In this document: piece by piece, positions 15,744 to 23,741 of the stretch
How the letters are laid out: each line of letters begins with the position of its first letter
Numbering within the stretch: position 1 is the first letter of the stretch
Source of the DNA: Mycobacterium lacus
Lineage (GTDB): Bacteria; Actinomycetota; Actinomycetes; Mycobacteriales; Mycobacteriaceae
Reading direction: 5' to 3'
NCBI RefSeq assembly: GCF_010731535.1
Contig: NZ_AP022581.1
Span: 3,977,952 to 4,041,951, forward strand
DNA: 64,000 nucleotides
Notes under the pieces: generated by a model
The model's input: only the letters and a program-made list of their open reading frames with translations
The model's database searches: none
What the model was told of the DNA's origin: nothing
Position numbers and translations under genes: made by a program

Positions 15744-17862
15744 GGACACCTTGCGCCTGGATCGCTGTGATGGCAACGGTGTTGACGATGTCTTCGACCA
15801 GCGCACCCCGGGACAGGTCGTTCACCGGTTTGCGTAAACCTTGCAACACGGGGCCGATCGCGATCGCCCCGGAGGTGCGCTGCACGGCCTTGTAGGTGTT
15901 GTTGCCGGTGTTGAGGTCGGGAAAGATCAGCACAGTCGCGCGGCCGGCGACCGGCGATTCGGGCATCTTGGTGGCCGCTACCGACGGTTCTACCGCGGCG
16001 TCGTACTGGATGGGCCCCTCCACCAGTAGCCGCGGATCCCGGGCGCGCACCAATTCCGTTGCTGCCCTGACCTTGTCGACGTCGGCGCCGACACCGGAGG
16101 CTCCGGTGGAGTAGGACAGCATGGCCACGCGTGGCTCGATGCCGAACTGTGCGGCAGTGCGCGCCGAGCAGATGGCGATATCGGCGAGCTGCTCGGGCGT
16201 CGGGTTCGGAATGATCGCGCAGTCACCATACGCCAGCACCCGATCGGGCAGGCACATCAGGAAGATGCTCGATACCGTGGACACGCCCGGAACGGTTCCG
16301 ATGATCTCCAGCGCCGGACGAACCGTGTGAGCGGTGGTGTGGGCGGCGCCCGACACCATGCCGTCGACCATGTCGTTGTCCACCAACATGGTGCCGAAAT
16401 ACGAAGCGTCGTGCATGAACTCGCGCGCCTGCTCGATGGTGATCCCCTTCGCCTTTCGTAGCTGCGCGTACTGCTCGGCGAACCTGTCGCACAACTCGCT
16501 GGTGCGCGGGTCCAGCACCGCCGCCCCGTCCAGATCGACGCCGAGTTCGGCCGAACGTAGGCGTATGTGGGCTTCGTCGCCGAGGATGGTCAGGTCGGCG
16601 ACGCCGCGCTGCAGCAGGCGGCCGGCGGATTTGAGAATGCGGTCGTCCTCGCCCTCGGGAAGAACGATGTGCTTGCGATCCGAACGCGCCTGCTGCTGCA
16701 GGCGATAGGTGAACATCTGCGGTGTGGTAATGGTCGGGATCGGGATGGCAAGCTGTGCCATCAGGTCGGCGATATCGACGTGGCGGTCCATCAGTTCCAA
16801 CGCGGTGTCGACCTTGCGCTGCAAGGATGCGGTGAGCCGGCCGCGAGCCGACGCCGCCGCGCTGGCCGTGTCGTAAGTGCCCAGAGTGGTGGCGATGATG
16901 GGGAGTCGCAGCCGCAGGCCGGCGACCAGGGCCGCAACCGACGGATGCAGCTCGAACCCGCCGTTGAGGATGATGCACGACAGCGCCGGAAATCCTTCGG
17001 CCGCATGGGCGCTGGCCACGGCGAGCACGACGTCCGAACGGTCGCCGGGGGTGATGACGGCCATTCCGTCGGTCAGCCGTTCCAGCACATGGTCGGCGGT
17101 CATCCCGGCGACCAGCACGTCGACGACCTCACGTTCCCGCAGCGGCGCGTCGCCGCTGACCGGCGTACCGTTGACCGCTTTCTCCAGTTCGGCCACCGTC
17201 GGCGCCGACAGCAGAGGCTCGTCGGGTAGCACGTAGCTGCGCGCGGCGAAGGTGCGCAGCGCCGCGGTGAGGGCCCCCAGCTGCGCTGGGTCACAACGGT
17301 TGGCCACCACCGCCGCGGTGTGGGCCCGCTGGGCCGATAGCTCGGCCAGGCAGACCTCAACGACGCTGGCGACCTCGTCGACGGTGCGGTCTTTGGCGCT
17401 TACCGCTAACAACACCGGCACGCCGAGGTTGACCGCGATCCGGGCGTTGACCGAAAGCTCCGTGGGGGTGGTGACGTCGGTGTAGTCGCTGCCGACGATC
17501 ACCACCGCGTCGCACGCCCGAGCCATCGCGTGATACGCGGCGACGATGTCAGCGATCGCGGCGTCGCTGTCGGCGTGCAGCTGCTGGTAGGTGACGCCGA
17601 CGCACTGCTCGTATGACAGGCCCGCGGTGGTGTGCTCCAGCAGCAGTTCCAGGATGTAGTCGCGATCGTCACGGGAGACGTGCGGCGACCCGCTGCGCCC
17701 GGCTTCGCCGCGCTTGCGATCGCCGTAGGACCGCGTGATCGGCCGGAACACACCGACTTTGGCGACGGTCGCAGCAAGACGGTGCAAGATCCCCAGCGCG
17801 ATCGTCGCCTTGCCGGACGCCGGCTCAGGCGCGGCGATGTAAATGCCGGTGGGGGCGGCCAC
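15736..17862 (-). CDS. pta: Pta, phosphate acetyltransferase
   Basis: Pta makes acetyl phosphate from acetyl-CoA. It has an N-terminal BioD-like P-loop domain (I-A-A-P-E-P-A-S-G-K-A-T), a DRTGG domain, and the catalytic C-terminal domain (H-I-V-L-P-E-G-E-D-D-R, S-G-A-A-H-T-T-A-H-T-V, P-D-L-N-T-G-N-N-T-Y-K). At 708 residues it is about 18 longer than the M. tuberculosis enzyme as I recall it. The extra segment (Y-G-D-R-K-R-G-E-A-G-R-S-G-S-P, around residues 46-60) is encoded by a 41-bp REP-like repeat inserted in frame. The GTG start is 10 bp after fgd1. The operon is fgd1-pta-ackA. Confidence 0.95.
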   Translation of the reverse strand: MAAPTGIYIAAPEPASGKATIALGILHRLAATVAKVGVFRPITRSYGDRKRGEAGRSGSPHVSRDDRDYILELLLEHTTAGLSYEQCVGVTYQQLHADSDAAIADIVAAYHAMARACDAVVIVGSDYTDVTTPTELSVNARIAVNLGVPVLLAVSAKDRTVDEVASVVEVCLAELSAQRAHTAAVVANRCDPAQLGALTAALRTFAARSYVLPDEPLLSAPTVAELEKAVNGTPVSGDAPLREREVVDVLVAGMTADHVLERLTDGMAVITPGDRSDVVLAVASAHAAEGFPALSCIILNGGFELHPSVAALVAGLRLRLPIIATTLGTYDTASAAASARGRLTASLQRKVDTALELMDRHVDIADLMAQLAIPIPTITTPQMFTYRLQQQARSDRKHIVLPEGEDDRILKSAGRLLQRGVADLTILGDEAHIRLRSAELGVDLDGAAVLDPRTSELCDRFAEQYAQLRKAKGITIEQAREFMHDASYFGTMLVDNDMVDGMVSGAAHTTAHTVRPALEIIGTVPGVSTVSSIFLMCLPDRVLAYGDCAIIPNPTPEQLADIAICSARTAAQFGIEPRVAMLSYSTGASGVGADVDKVRAATELVRARDPRLLVEGPIQYDAAVEPSVAATKMPESPVAGRATVLIFPDLNTGNNTYKAVQRTSGAIAIGPVLQGLRKPVNDLSRGALVEDIVNTVAITAIQAQGVHG
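17684..17724. repeat. 41-bp REP-like repeat inside pta, family B
   Basis: This 41-bp sequence starts GGCGACCCGCTGCGCCCGG and ends GCTTGCGATCGCC on the plus strand. An almost identical 41-bp copy is at 52197-52237 (four differences), in the coxM-coxS gap, and a partial relative is at about 18923-18950. Ends are inverted (GGCGA...TCGCC). In pta it is translated without breaking the frame, in the variable loop after the P-loop strand of the N-terminal domain. Confidence 0.8.
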
Positions 17863-17872
17863 CCGCTCGCCT

Positions 17873-18883
17873 TCAGCCCAGCCGCCGCAGCCGCGGCGCT
17901 AGGTCCTTTTCGAACAGCTCCAGGAACCGGCGCTGGTCATGGCCGGGCGCGTGGAACACCAGATGGTTGAGTCCCCACGTCACATACTGGCCCACCTTTT
18001 CCACCGCCTCGTCGGGGTCCGACGCCACGATCCAGCGCTTGGCGATCTGCTCGATCGGCAGGGCGTCGGCGGCCCTTTCCATCTCGATCGGGTCGTCGAT
18101 GCTGTGCTTCTGTTCGGCGGTGAGCGACAGCGGCGCCCAAAATCGGGTGTTGTTCAGCGCCAGCTCCGGATCCGGGTCGTAGGAGATCTTGATCTCGATC
18201 ATCTTGTCGATGTCGTCCACATCACGGTCGGCGGCCGTCGCTCCCTCTCGGACGGCGGGCATCAGCTTTTCGGTGTACAGCTCCTCGCCCTTGCCGGAGG
18301 TGCAGATGAAGCCGTCGCCCGCGCGGCCGGCGTACTTGGCCACCGCCGGGCCGCCGGCGGCAATGTAGACGGGCACCCCGCCCTCGGGCACGTCGTAGAT
18401 CGAGGCGCCCTTGAGGCGGTAGTAGTCACCGTCGAAGTCGACTCGGTCGCCGCGCCACAGCTCCCGCATCAATCGCACCGATTCGCGCAGCCGAGCGAAC
18501 CGCTCCTTGAACTCCGGCCAGTCGCCCTGATACCCGGTGGCGATCTCGTTGAGCGCCTCACCGGTGCCGACTCCGAGAAAGACGCGGTTGGGGTATAGGC
18601 AGCCCATGGTGGCGAAGGCCTGCGCGATGACGGCTGGGTGGTACCGGAACGTCGGGGTGAGCACCGAGGTACCCAGCATGAGTCGCTTGGTCCGTTCGCC
18701 GACGGCGGCCATCCAGGACAGCGAGAACGGGGCATGGCCGCCCTCGTGACGCCACGGCTGGAAATGGTCGCTGACGGTGGCGCTGTCCATGCCGTGAGCC
18801 TCGGCGGCAACGGCCAGTTCGACGAGCTCGCGCGGGGCGAATTGTTCGGCGGACGCCTTGTATCCGAGTTTCAGTTCAACCAC
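17873..18883 (-). CDS. fgd1: Fgd1, F420-dependent glucose-6-phosphate dehydrogenase
   Basis: Fgd1 oxidises glucose 6-phosphate and reduces coenzyme F420, the source of F420H2 for mycobacterial redox enzymes and for activation of nitroimidazole prodrugs. The 336-residue TIM-barrel is of the standard length, begins E-L-K-L-G-Y-K-A-S-A-E-Q-F, and shows the conserved D-H-F-Q-P-W segment with the catalytic His40 region, G-T-S-V-L-T-P-T-F-R-Y and V-G-T-G-E-A-L-N-E. The start is GTG 18883. It heads the fgd1-pta-ackA transcript; coupling sugar-phosphate oxidation with acetyl-phosphate metabolism is conserved in mycobacteria. Confidence 0.97.
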   Translation of the reverse strand: MVELKLGYKASAEQFAPRELVELAVAAEAHGMDSATVSDHFQPWRHEGGHAPFSLSWMAAVGERTKRLMLGTSVLTPTFRYHPAVIAQAFATMGCLYPNRVFLGVGTGEALNEIATGYQGDWPEFKERFARLRESVRLMRELWRGDRVDFDGDYYRLKGASIYDVPEGGVPVYIAAGGPAVAKYAGRAGDGFICTSGKGEELYTEKLMPAVREGATAADRDVDDIDKMIEIKISYDPDPELALNNTRFWAPLSLTAEQKHSIDDPIEMERAADALPIEQIAKRWIVASDPDEAVEKVGQYVTWGLNHLVFHAPGHDQRRFLELFEKDLAPRLRRLG

Positions 18884-19257
18884 CAGTTCTTTCTACTCCT
18901 ACACTCGCTGCTCGTAGACTCACGGTCGCGACCCGCTTCGCCCGGCTCCGCCCTCGATATCCGCCTCCCTGGTAAAGACGGCTCCGTCAAGGTGCACATC
19001 AACCCTGATGGAGCAGGAGTGCCGGACATCCCACCGCTAAGCAGACTGGCGCTTCCCGAGGCAACCCTGCCCCGGCCGGACGGTCGAGCCCCCACCCGTT
19101 GCGCGGCCACCTCTCGAGCCAGTGCCCGGCCGCGCCGGGCCCAAGACACCTATGGCCAGCGGGGGCATCGGCCCCAATGTCGGAGGCGCCGGCCCCTTAT
19201 CGGGGGAGGGCATGCCACGTCGTGGAGACCTAAAGCACCGCAGGAGTGTGGAGAACG
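18884..19257. other. non-coding divergent region with partial repeat
   Basis: About 375 bases lie between the fgd1 start and the next plus-strand gene. GTCGCGACCCGCTTCGCCCG at about 18922 resembles one half of the 41-bp family B repeat. The rest is GC-rich with no convincing gene. The promoters of fgd1 and of the 19258 gene must lie here. Confidence 0.4.
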
Positions 19258-19674
19258 ATGACTCAGCCCGGTGAGGACCACCGCGCCGGAAACCAGCCTG
19301 ATGGGGCTGCACAAGAACGGCTGCGCGCCGCGCTACTCATCAGCGCACTGTCGGACTGGGTACCCCTCGCGGAGGTCGAAACCGCGATCACCCACTACCA
19401 CCTCTCCGAAACACGTCCGACCCGACAAGAGTTCGCGGTGCAAACCGTCCGTTCGCTTCTGGACGACGGGCTTATGCAGATTGGGAATCTGCCCTACCCG
19501 GGTGAGCACTTCTCAGCATGGGATCTCCCGATCGACGCGGCGATGGAGCGCGTTTACCACCTTTTCGTGAACCATTACGACGAGCCTCACTTGTGGGAAT
19601 TCACGATCTGGCTGGCACTCACGCCCGCCGGTGAACGGTTAGCCCACGCGCTCAGGGATCGGAGAAGGAACTAA
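19258..19674 (+). CDS. conserved hypothetical protein, possible winged-helix fold
   Basis: I do not recognise this 138-residue protein. ATG 19258 follows GGAGTGTGGAG at a reasonable spacing. The N-terminal 18 residues are polar and disordered. After that come helices L-R-A-A-L-L-I-S-A-L-S-D-W-V-P-L-A-E-V-E-T-A-I, a T-R-Q-E-F-A-V-Q-T-V-R-S-L-L-D-D-G-L-M-Q helix-turn-helix-like pair with a hydrophobic turn, and a C-terminal helix ending in L-A-H-A-L-R-D-R-R-R. The order helix, helix, L-L-D-D-G-L, strand suggests a small winged-helix domain, but this is inference. It stands alone, divergent from fgd1. Confidence 0.6.
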   Translation: MTQPGEDHRAGNQPDGAAQERLRAALLISALSDWVPLAEVETAITHYHLSETRPTRQEFAVQTVRSLLDDGLMQIGNLPYPGEHFSAWDLPIDAAMERVYHLFVNHYDEPHLWEFTIWLALTPAGERLAHALRDRRRN

Positions 19675-19706
19675 CGCAGCCTGACCGGTCTTGATCGCAC
19701 AACAAC

Positions 19707-19880
19707 GTGGGAGTCTCCCCCCAGACAGTCACCCGCACCTGCTTACCGGACACGCTGCGATCAGGCGACCAGGCGGCGCTGGCCCGTCTTGCGCAGTTCC
19801 ATCGTCGCGTTCAGCGACTACGCTGGGTCACCACCGAAGACAGCGGCGGCCTCGGAACAACCGAGCCACGAAACCGTTAA
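19707..19880 (+). pseudogene. possible remnant of a small coding gene
   Basis: From a GTG at 19707 a 57-codon frame reads G-V-S-P-Q-T-V-T-R-T-C, then L-R-S-G-D-Q-A-A-L-A-R-L-A-Q-F-H-R-R-V-Q-R-L-R (interrupted here for length). The V-S-P-Q-T-V-T-R segment looks like a recognition helix and the rest is protein-like. It has no ribosome-binding site and a stop codon lies just upstream in frame. I treat it as a likely fragment, with low certainty. Confidence 0.25.
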
Positions 19881-19919
19881 GCCTTGCCAACCAGCGGCAG
19901 CGTGACATAGGACAAACCG

Positions 19920-20696
19920 ATGACCCACCAGTTGAAGGCGTCGATTGAGCTTATTCAGGCCACCGACAAGGTTCACCTCGCCCAGGGCCATGCGGTCAAC
20001 TGGGTGCTGGTCGCCGACGACGCCGGCGTCATGCTGATCGACGCCGGCTATCCCGGCGACCGCGAGGACGTGCTGGCCTCGCTGCGCAAACTGGGGTACG
20101 AGCCCGGCGACGTGCGCGCCATCCTGCTCACCCACGCCCACATCGACCACCTGGGCACCGCGATCTGGTTCGCCAGCGAGCACGGCACCCCGGTGTATTG
20201 CCACGCCGACGAGGTGGGCCACGCCAAGCGGGAGTACTTGGAGCAAGTGTCGATTCTCGATATCGCGCTGCGCCTCTGGCGGCCGCGCTGGGCGGTGTGG
20301 ACCGCGCACGTGGTGCGCAACGGGGGCCTGATCCGCGACGGCATCCCGACCGCACAGCCGCTGACCGCCGAGACGGCCGCTGGGCTGCCGGGCCACCCGG
20401 TGGCCATATTCACCCCGGGGCACACCAATGGGCATTGCTCGTACCTCGTCGACGGCGTGCTGGCCAGCGGCGACGCCTTGATCACCGGCCATCCCCTGTT
20501 ACGGCACAGCGGGCCGCAGCTGCTGCCGGCGGTGTTCAGCCACAGCCAGCAGGACTGCATCCGCAGCCTGTCCGCGCTGGCCCTGCTGGAAACCGAGATC
20601 CTGGCCCCCGGCCACGGCGATCTGTGGCGCGGCCCGATCCGCGTCGCGACGGACGCGGCTTTGAAAAAAGCCGGCGCGCGGGCCGAGGTCCAATAG
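19920..20696 (+). CDS. MBL-fold metallo-hydrolase (Rv0406c-like)
   Basis: A 258-residue metallo-beta-lactamase-fold hydrolase. The metal-binding motif H-A-H-I-D-H is present near residue 75, followed by further ligands in F-T-P-G-H-T-N-G-H, A-S-G-D-A-L, and A-P-G-H-G-D near the C-terminus. Members are thiol or ester hydrolases of diverse substrates and the substrate here cannot be told. ATG 19920 follows a weak GACAAACC leader. In M. tuberculosis the counterpart lies between fgd1 and pks6. Here the polyketide locus is absent and a flavin monooxygenase operon follows. Confidence 0.85.
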   Translation: MTHQLKASIELIQATDKVHLAQGHAVNWVLVADDAGVMLIDAGYPGDREDVLASLRKLGYEPGDVRAILLTHAHIDHLGTAIWFASEHGTPVYCHADEVGHAKREYLEQVSILDIALRLWRPRWAVWTAHVVRNGGLIRDGIPTAQPLTAETAAGLPGHPVAIFTPGHTNGHCSYLVDGVLASGDALITGHPLLRHSGPQLLPAVFSHSQQDCIRSLSALALLETEILAPGHGDLWRGPIRVATDAALKKAGARAEVQ

Positions 20697-20782
20697 TCAC
20701 TGCAGCCACAGCAGTCGCACGAAGGAGCCACCACCGGCTTCGCAAACGCGTTATCGCATGCGATATCGACTTCCAGACTCGG

Positions 20783-20993
20783 TCAATCCAGATGGTCGCG
20801 CAGCGTCTCACCGCCATACGCCGTGCGGAATGCCCCGCGACGCTCCTGCAAGAGCGGCACCACCTTACCGACGAATTCGCCCAGGCCGTGCGGGGTCAGG
20901 TGCGGCACCAGGATGAACCCGTTGCAGGCGTCCGCCTGGATACAGCGGTCGATCTAATGGGCGATGTGCGCGGCGGTGCGGACGAACCCGCCC
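20783..20993 (-). pseudogene. fragment of an NtaA-type flavin monooxygenase gene
   Basis: The stretch is a diverged copy of the last ~67 codons of the monooxygenase gene at 21301-22623. The reading H-I-A-H-stop-I-D-R-C-I-Q-A-D-A-C-N-G-F aligns with H-I-A-G-E-I-D-R-Y-I-Q-A-D-A-C-D-G-F in the intact gene, and a 3-base insertion (E-R-R-G for E-R-G) follows. An internal TAG and the lack of the rest of the gene make it a pseudogene. It lies just 300 bp beyond the intact copy, in the same orientation, so it looks like the end of an old tandem duplicate. Confidence 0.85.
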
Positions 20994-21000
20994 CCTGGTG

Positions 21001-21180
21001 ATGCCGGTGTCGCCAGTGGCCAGCGTCGCCATCGACCGCAAGGACGACGCCGATGCCGGGTCGAAGTGCTCTTGGAGAGCACCGAGCGGCTATGGCGTGT
21101 CTTGGAGCGAAACCCCAACATCGCCCTGCTGATCGCCCGCGCGTGCATCAGCCGGGGTGACGACACCACCGGCTACTAAT
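21001..21180 (+). other. protein-like remnant, possibly cyclic-nucleotide-binding
   Basis: A frame ending at the TAA at 21177-21179 reads R-V-E-V-L-L-E-S-T-E-R-L-W-R-V-L-E-R-N-P-N-I-A, which resembles the C-terminal helices of a Crp-type cyclic-nucleotide-binding domain. The preceding V-A-S-V-A-I-D-R-K-D-D-A-D-A segment is in another frame. No start or DNA-binding domain is evident. It may be a decayed regulator fragment; this is weak evidence. Confidence 0.25.
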
Positions 21181-21300
21181 CAGGCCTATATCGATTCGAC
21201 GGCAACATTCGCGGATTACTTGGTCCGTGCCATCAAGTCGGAATTGCGACTGTCGTAACGCCACTCTTGTTGACCGCCCCAGGCGGTAGCCACGATGCAA

Positions 21301-22623
21301 TTAGGCCACCGATCCGAGGTGCTCGCGCAGTGTCTTTCCCGTGTACTCGGTACGGAATGCCCCGCGTTCCTGCAAGAGTGGCACCACCTTATCGACGAAT
21401 TCATCCAGGCCGTGCGGGGTCAGGTGCGGCACCAGGATGAACCCGTCGCACGCGTCGGCCTGGATATAGCGGTCGATCTCGCCGGCGATGTGCGCGGCGG
21501 TGCCGACGAATTGCTGCCGGCTGGTAGCGGCGATCACCAACTCGCGGATCGAAAGTTTCTCCGCCTGAGCGCGTTCGCGGTACTTACGGGCCACCGCGAT
21601 CGGGTCGCCGTGCCGCACCCGCCCCTGGGTGATGTCGCCGTCGACGACCGGGTCGACATCGGGCAGCGGGCCGTCCGGGTCGTAGTCCGACAAGTCGCGG
21701 CCCCACACCTGTTCCAGCATCGCGATCGCGGTCGCACCGCTGACCTGTTGATAGCGGATGTGACGCGCCTTGTCCTGAGCCTCCTCTTCGGTGTCGCCGA
21801 TGACGAACGTCGCTGCCGGAAAAACCTTGAGCTGGTTGGGGTCTCGACCGTACAACCGGGCGCGGCCCTTGACGTCGGCATAGTAGCGCTGACCGTCCTC
21901 CAGCGAACCGTGCAGGGTGAACAGGGCGTCGGCGTGCCGGGCGCCGAACGCCCGACCCTCGGCGGAATCGCCGGCCTGCAACAGCACCGGATGACCCTGC
22001 GGGCCGGCGGGCAGTGTCGCGAACCCGCGCACGTCGAACTGCGGACCCCGGTGTTCGACGCTGCGGATGCGGTCCGGATCGACGTAGACGCCGGCGTCGA
22101 CGTCGGCCCGCACGGCATCGGGCGCCCAACTATCCCAGAATCGGCGGGCCACCGTGAGGAACTCCTCGGCCCGCCGGTATCGGTCGCCGTGGTCGAGAAA
22201 GCCGCCGCGGCGGAAGTTGGCACCGGTGAAAGCGTCCGACGAGGTCACCATGTTCCAGCCCGCACGACCCTCCGAAAGATGATCCAGTGTCGCGAATTGC
22301 CGTGCCACCTCGAATGGTTCGTTGAAGGTGGTGTTGATGGTCCCGGTCAGCCCGATCCGGTCGGTGGCGGCGGCCAGGGCCGCCAGCACGGTGAAGGTGT
22401 CCGGCCGGCCTACCACGTCGAGGTCGTAGATCCGGCCGCGATGCTCGCGCAGTCGCAGCCCTTCGGCGAGGAAGAAGAAGTCGAACAATCCACGCTCGGC
22501 GGTGCGTGCGAGGTGCACGAACGAGTCGAACTCGACCTGGCTGCCCGCTGCGGGATCGGCCCACACGGTGGTGTTGTTGACCCCCGGGAAGTGGGCCGCC
22601 AGATGAATTGGCTTGCGCCTCAC
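21301..22623 (-). CDS. NtaA/DszA-family FMN-dependent monooxygenase
   Basis: A 440-residue LLM-superfamily protein of the NtaA/SnaA/DszA group: an opening A-H-F-P-G-V-N-N-T-T-V-W segment, F-F-L-A-E-G-L near 55, the N-E-P-F-E-V-A-R-Q-F-A-T-L-D-H-L-S-E-G-R-A-G-W-N group motif region (quoted only in part), and the long insertion typical of this group. Such enzymes use reduced FMN to oxidise substrates such as aminopolycarboxylates, sulfones or related organosulfur compounds; a reductase partner is needed and none is adjacent. The GTG start at 22623 overlaps the stop of the next monooxygenase gene (GTGA), so the frame's further extension is not used. It is the last gene of a four-gene operon. Confidence 0.88.
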   Translation of the reverse strand: MRRKPIHLAAHFPGVNNTTVWADPAAGSQVEFDSFVHLARTAERGLFDFFFLAEGLRLREHRGRIYDLDVVGRPDTFTVLAALAAATDRIGLTGTINTTFNEPFEVARQFATLDHLSEGRAGWNMVTSSDAFTGANFRRGGFLDHGDRYRRAEEFLTVARRFWDSWAPDAVRADVDAGVYVDPDRIRSVEHRGPQFDVRGFATLPAGPQGHPVLLQAGDSAEGRAFGARHADALFTLHGSLEDGQRYYADVKGRARLYGRDPNQLKVFPAATFVIGDTEEEAQDKARHIRYQQVSGATAIAMLEQVWGRDLSDYDPDGPLPDVDPVVDGDITQGRVRHGDPIAVARKYRERAQAEKLSIRELVIAATSRQQFVGTAAHIAGEIDRYIQADACDGFILVPHLTPHGLDEFVDKVVPLLQERGAFRTEYTGKTLREHLGSVA

Positions 22624-23741
22624 GGGACCAGTCCCCAGCGTCTGGCGATCAGCTCGTGCGAGCGCAGCCGGTCGGAGTGTCGGTAGGTGACCGAGGTGAC
22701 GACGAGCTCGTCGGCGCCCGTGACTCGCTGCAACGCCTCCAGCCGCTCGGCGACTTCGTCCGGGTTGCCGACGAATTGCGTTGCCACCCGGTCTTTTACC
22801 ACCGCCAGCTGCTCCTCGGTGAGCGGCGCGCAGTCGTCGGGATCCGGATAGGGCATCGCACCGCCGCCGGCCCGGATGGAATACACCCAATGGCCGTAAC
22901 TCGACGCCAGATGCCGGGCGGTGGCGCTGTCGTCGGCGACCACGATGTCGGCCGACACCACGACATAGGGCCGCTTCAGACTCGCCGAGGGGACAAAGGC
23001 GTTGCGGTAGGCGTCGATGGCCTCCAGTGCGGTGGCCGGCGTGATGTGGTAGCTGGAGGCGAACGGCAGCCCCATCGCACCGGCCACCTGGGCACTGGGT
23101 CCCTTGCTGCTGCCGAAGATCCACGGTGTCAGGGCTGCGCCCTCACCGGGCACCGCATGCAGATCAACGCCGTCGACCCGATAGGTGCCGGCCAACATCG
23201 CGACGATGTCGCCCACCTGCTCGGCGAAATCCGGTGCCACCGCCTCGGGCTGCTGCAGGATCGCCATGGTGGCCCGTACCCGCTCGCTGACCAGCAGCCC
23301 GCGCAGGTCGAATGGCGGCGGGACCACCACACCGTCGACCTCGCGCCATTCGCGCGGTGGTTCGGGCGTTTTGCGTTGTGGCTTAGGAACTTGCGGCTTC
23401 GTCAGCCGACGCTGCGCGGAGCGGCCCAGGCCGAGATCGATGCGCCCCGGATGGAAGGTGTCGAGCATGCCGAAACTCTCGACCACGGCAGCCGCCGTGG
23501 TGTGGCTCAGCTGGACGGCCCCCGACCCCACACGAATCCGCTTGGTAGCCGCCGCGATCTGCCCGATCAGCACCGCCGGCGAGGCACTGGCGACGGAGAC
23601 AAAGTGATGCTCGGCTATCCAGAACCGGTGATAGCCCCACCGCTCGGCGTGCTGGGCCAATTCGACGGTGTTGCGCAGGGCGGTCGCGGCGTCGCTGCCC
23701 GCGCTGATCGGCGACAGGTCCAGGATGGACAGCGGGATCAT
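22620..23741 (-). CDS. luciferase-like oxidoreductase (group 1, MsnO8 type)
   Basis: This 373-residue protein begins L-S-I-L-D-L-S-P-I-S-A-G-S and contains H-A-E-R-W-G-Y-H-R-F-W-I-A-E-H-H, the pattern of the group 1 luciferase-family oxidoreductases. An R-I-D-L-G-L-G-R segment and a G-S-S-K-G-P-S-A-Q-V-A region follow. Substrate is unknown. ATG 23741 overlaps the upstream stop by four bases, as does its own end with the downstream gene. A longer open frame exists upstream but lies within the neighbour. Confidence 0.9.
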   Translation of the reverse strand: MIPLSILDLSPISAGSDAATALRNTVELAQHAERWGYHRFWIAEHHFVSVASASPAVLIGQIAAATKRIRVGSGAVQLSHTTAAAVVESFGMLDTFHPGRIDLGLGRSAQRRLTKPQVPKPQRKTPEPPREWREVDGVVVPPPFDLRGLLVSERVRATMAILQQPEAVAPDFAEQVGDIVAMLAGTYRVDGVDLHAVPGEGAALTPWIFGSSKGPSAQVAGAMGLPFASSYHITPATALEAIDAYRNAFVPSASLKRPYVVVSADIVVADDSATARHLASSYGHWVYSIRAGGGAMPYPDPDDCAPLTEEQLAVVKDRVATQFVGNPDEVAERLEALQRVTGADELVVTSVTYRHSDRLRSHELIARRWGLVP

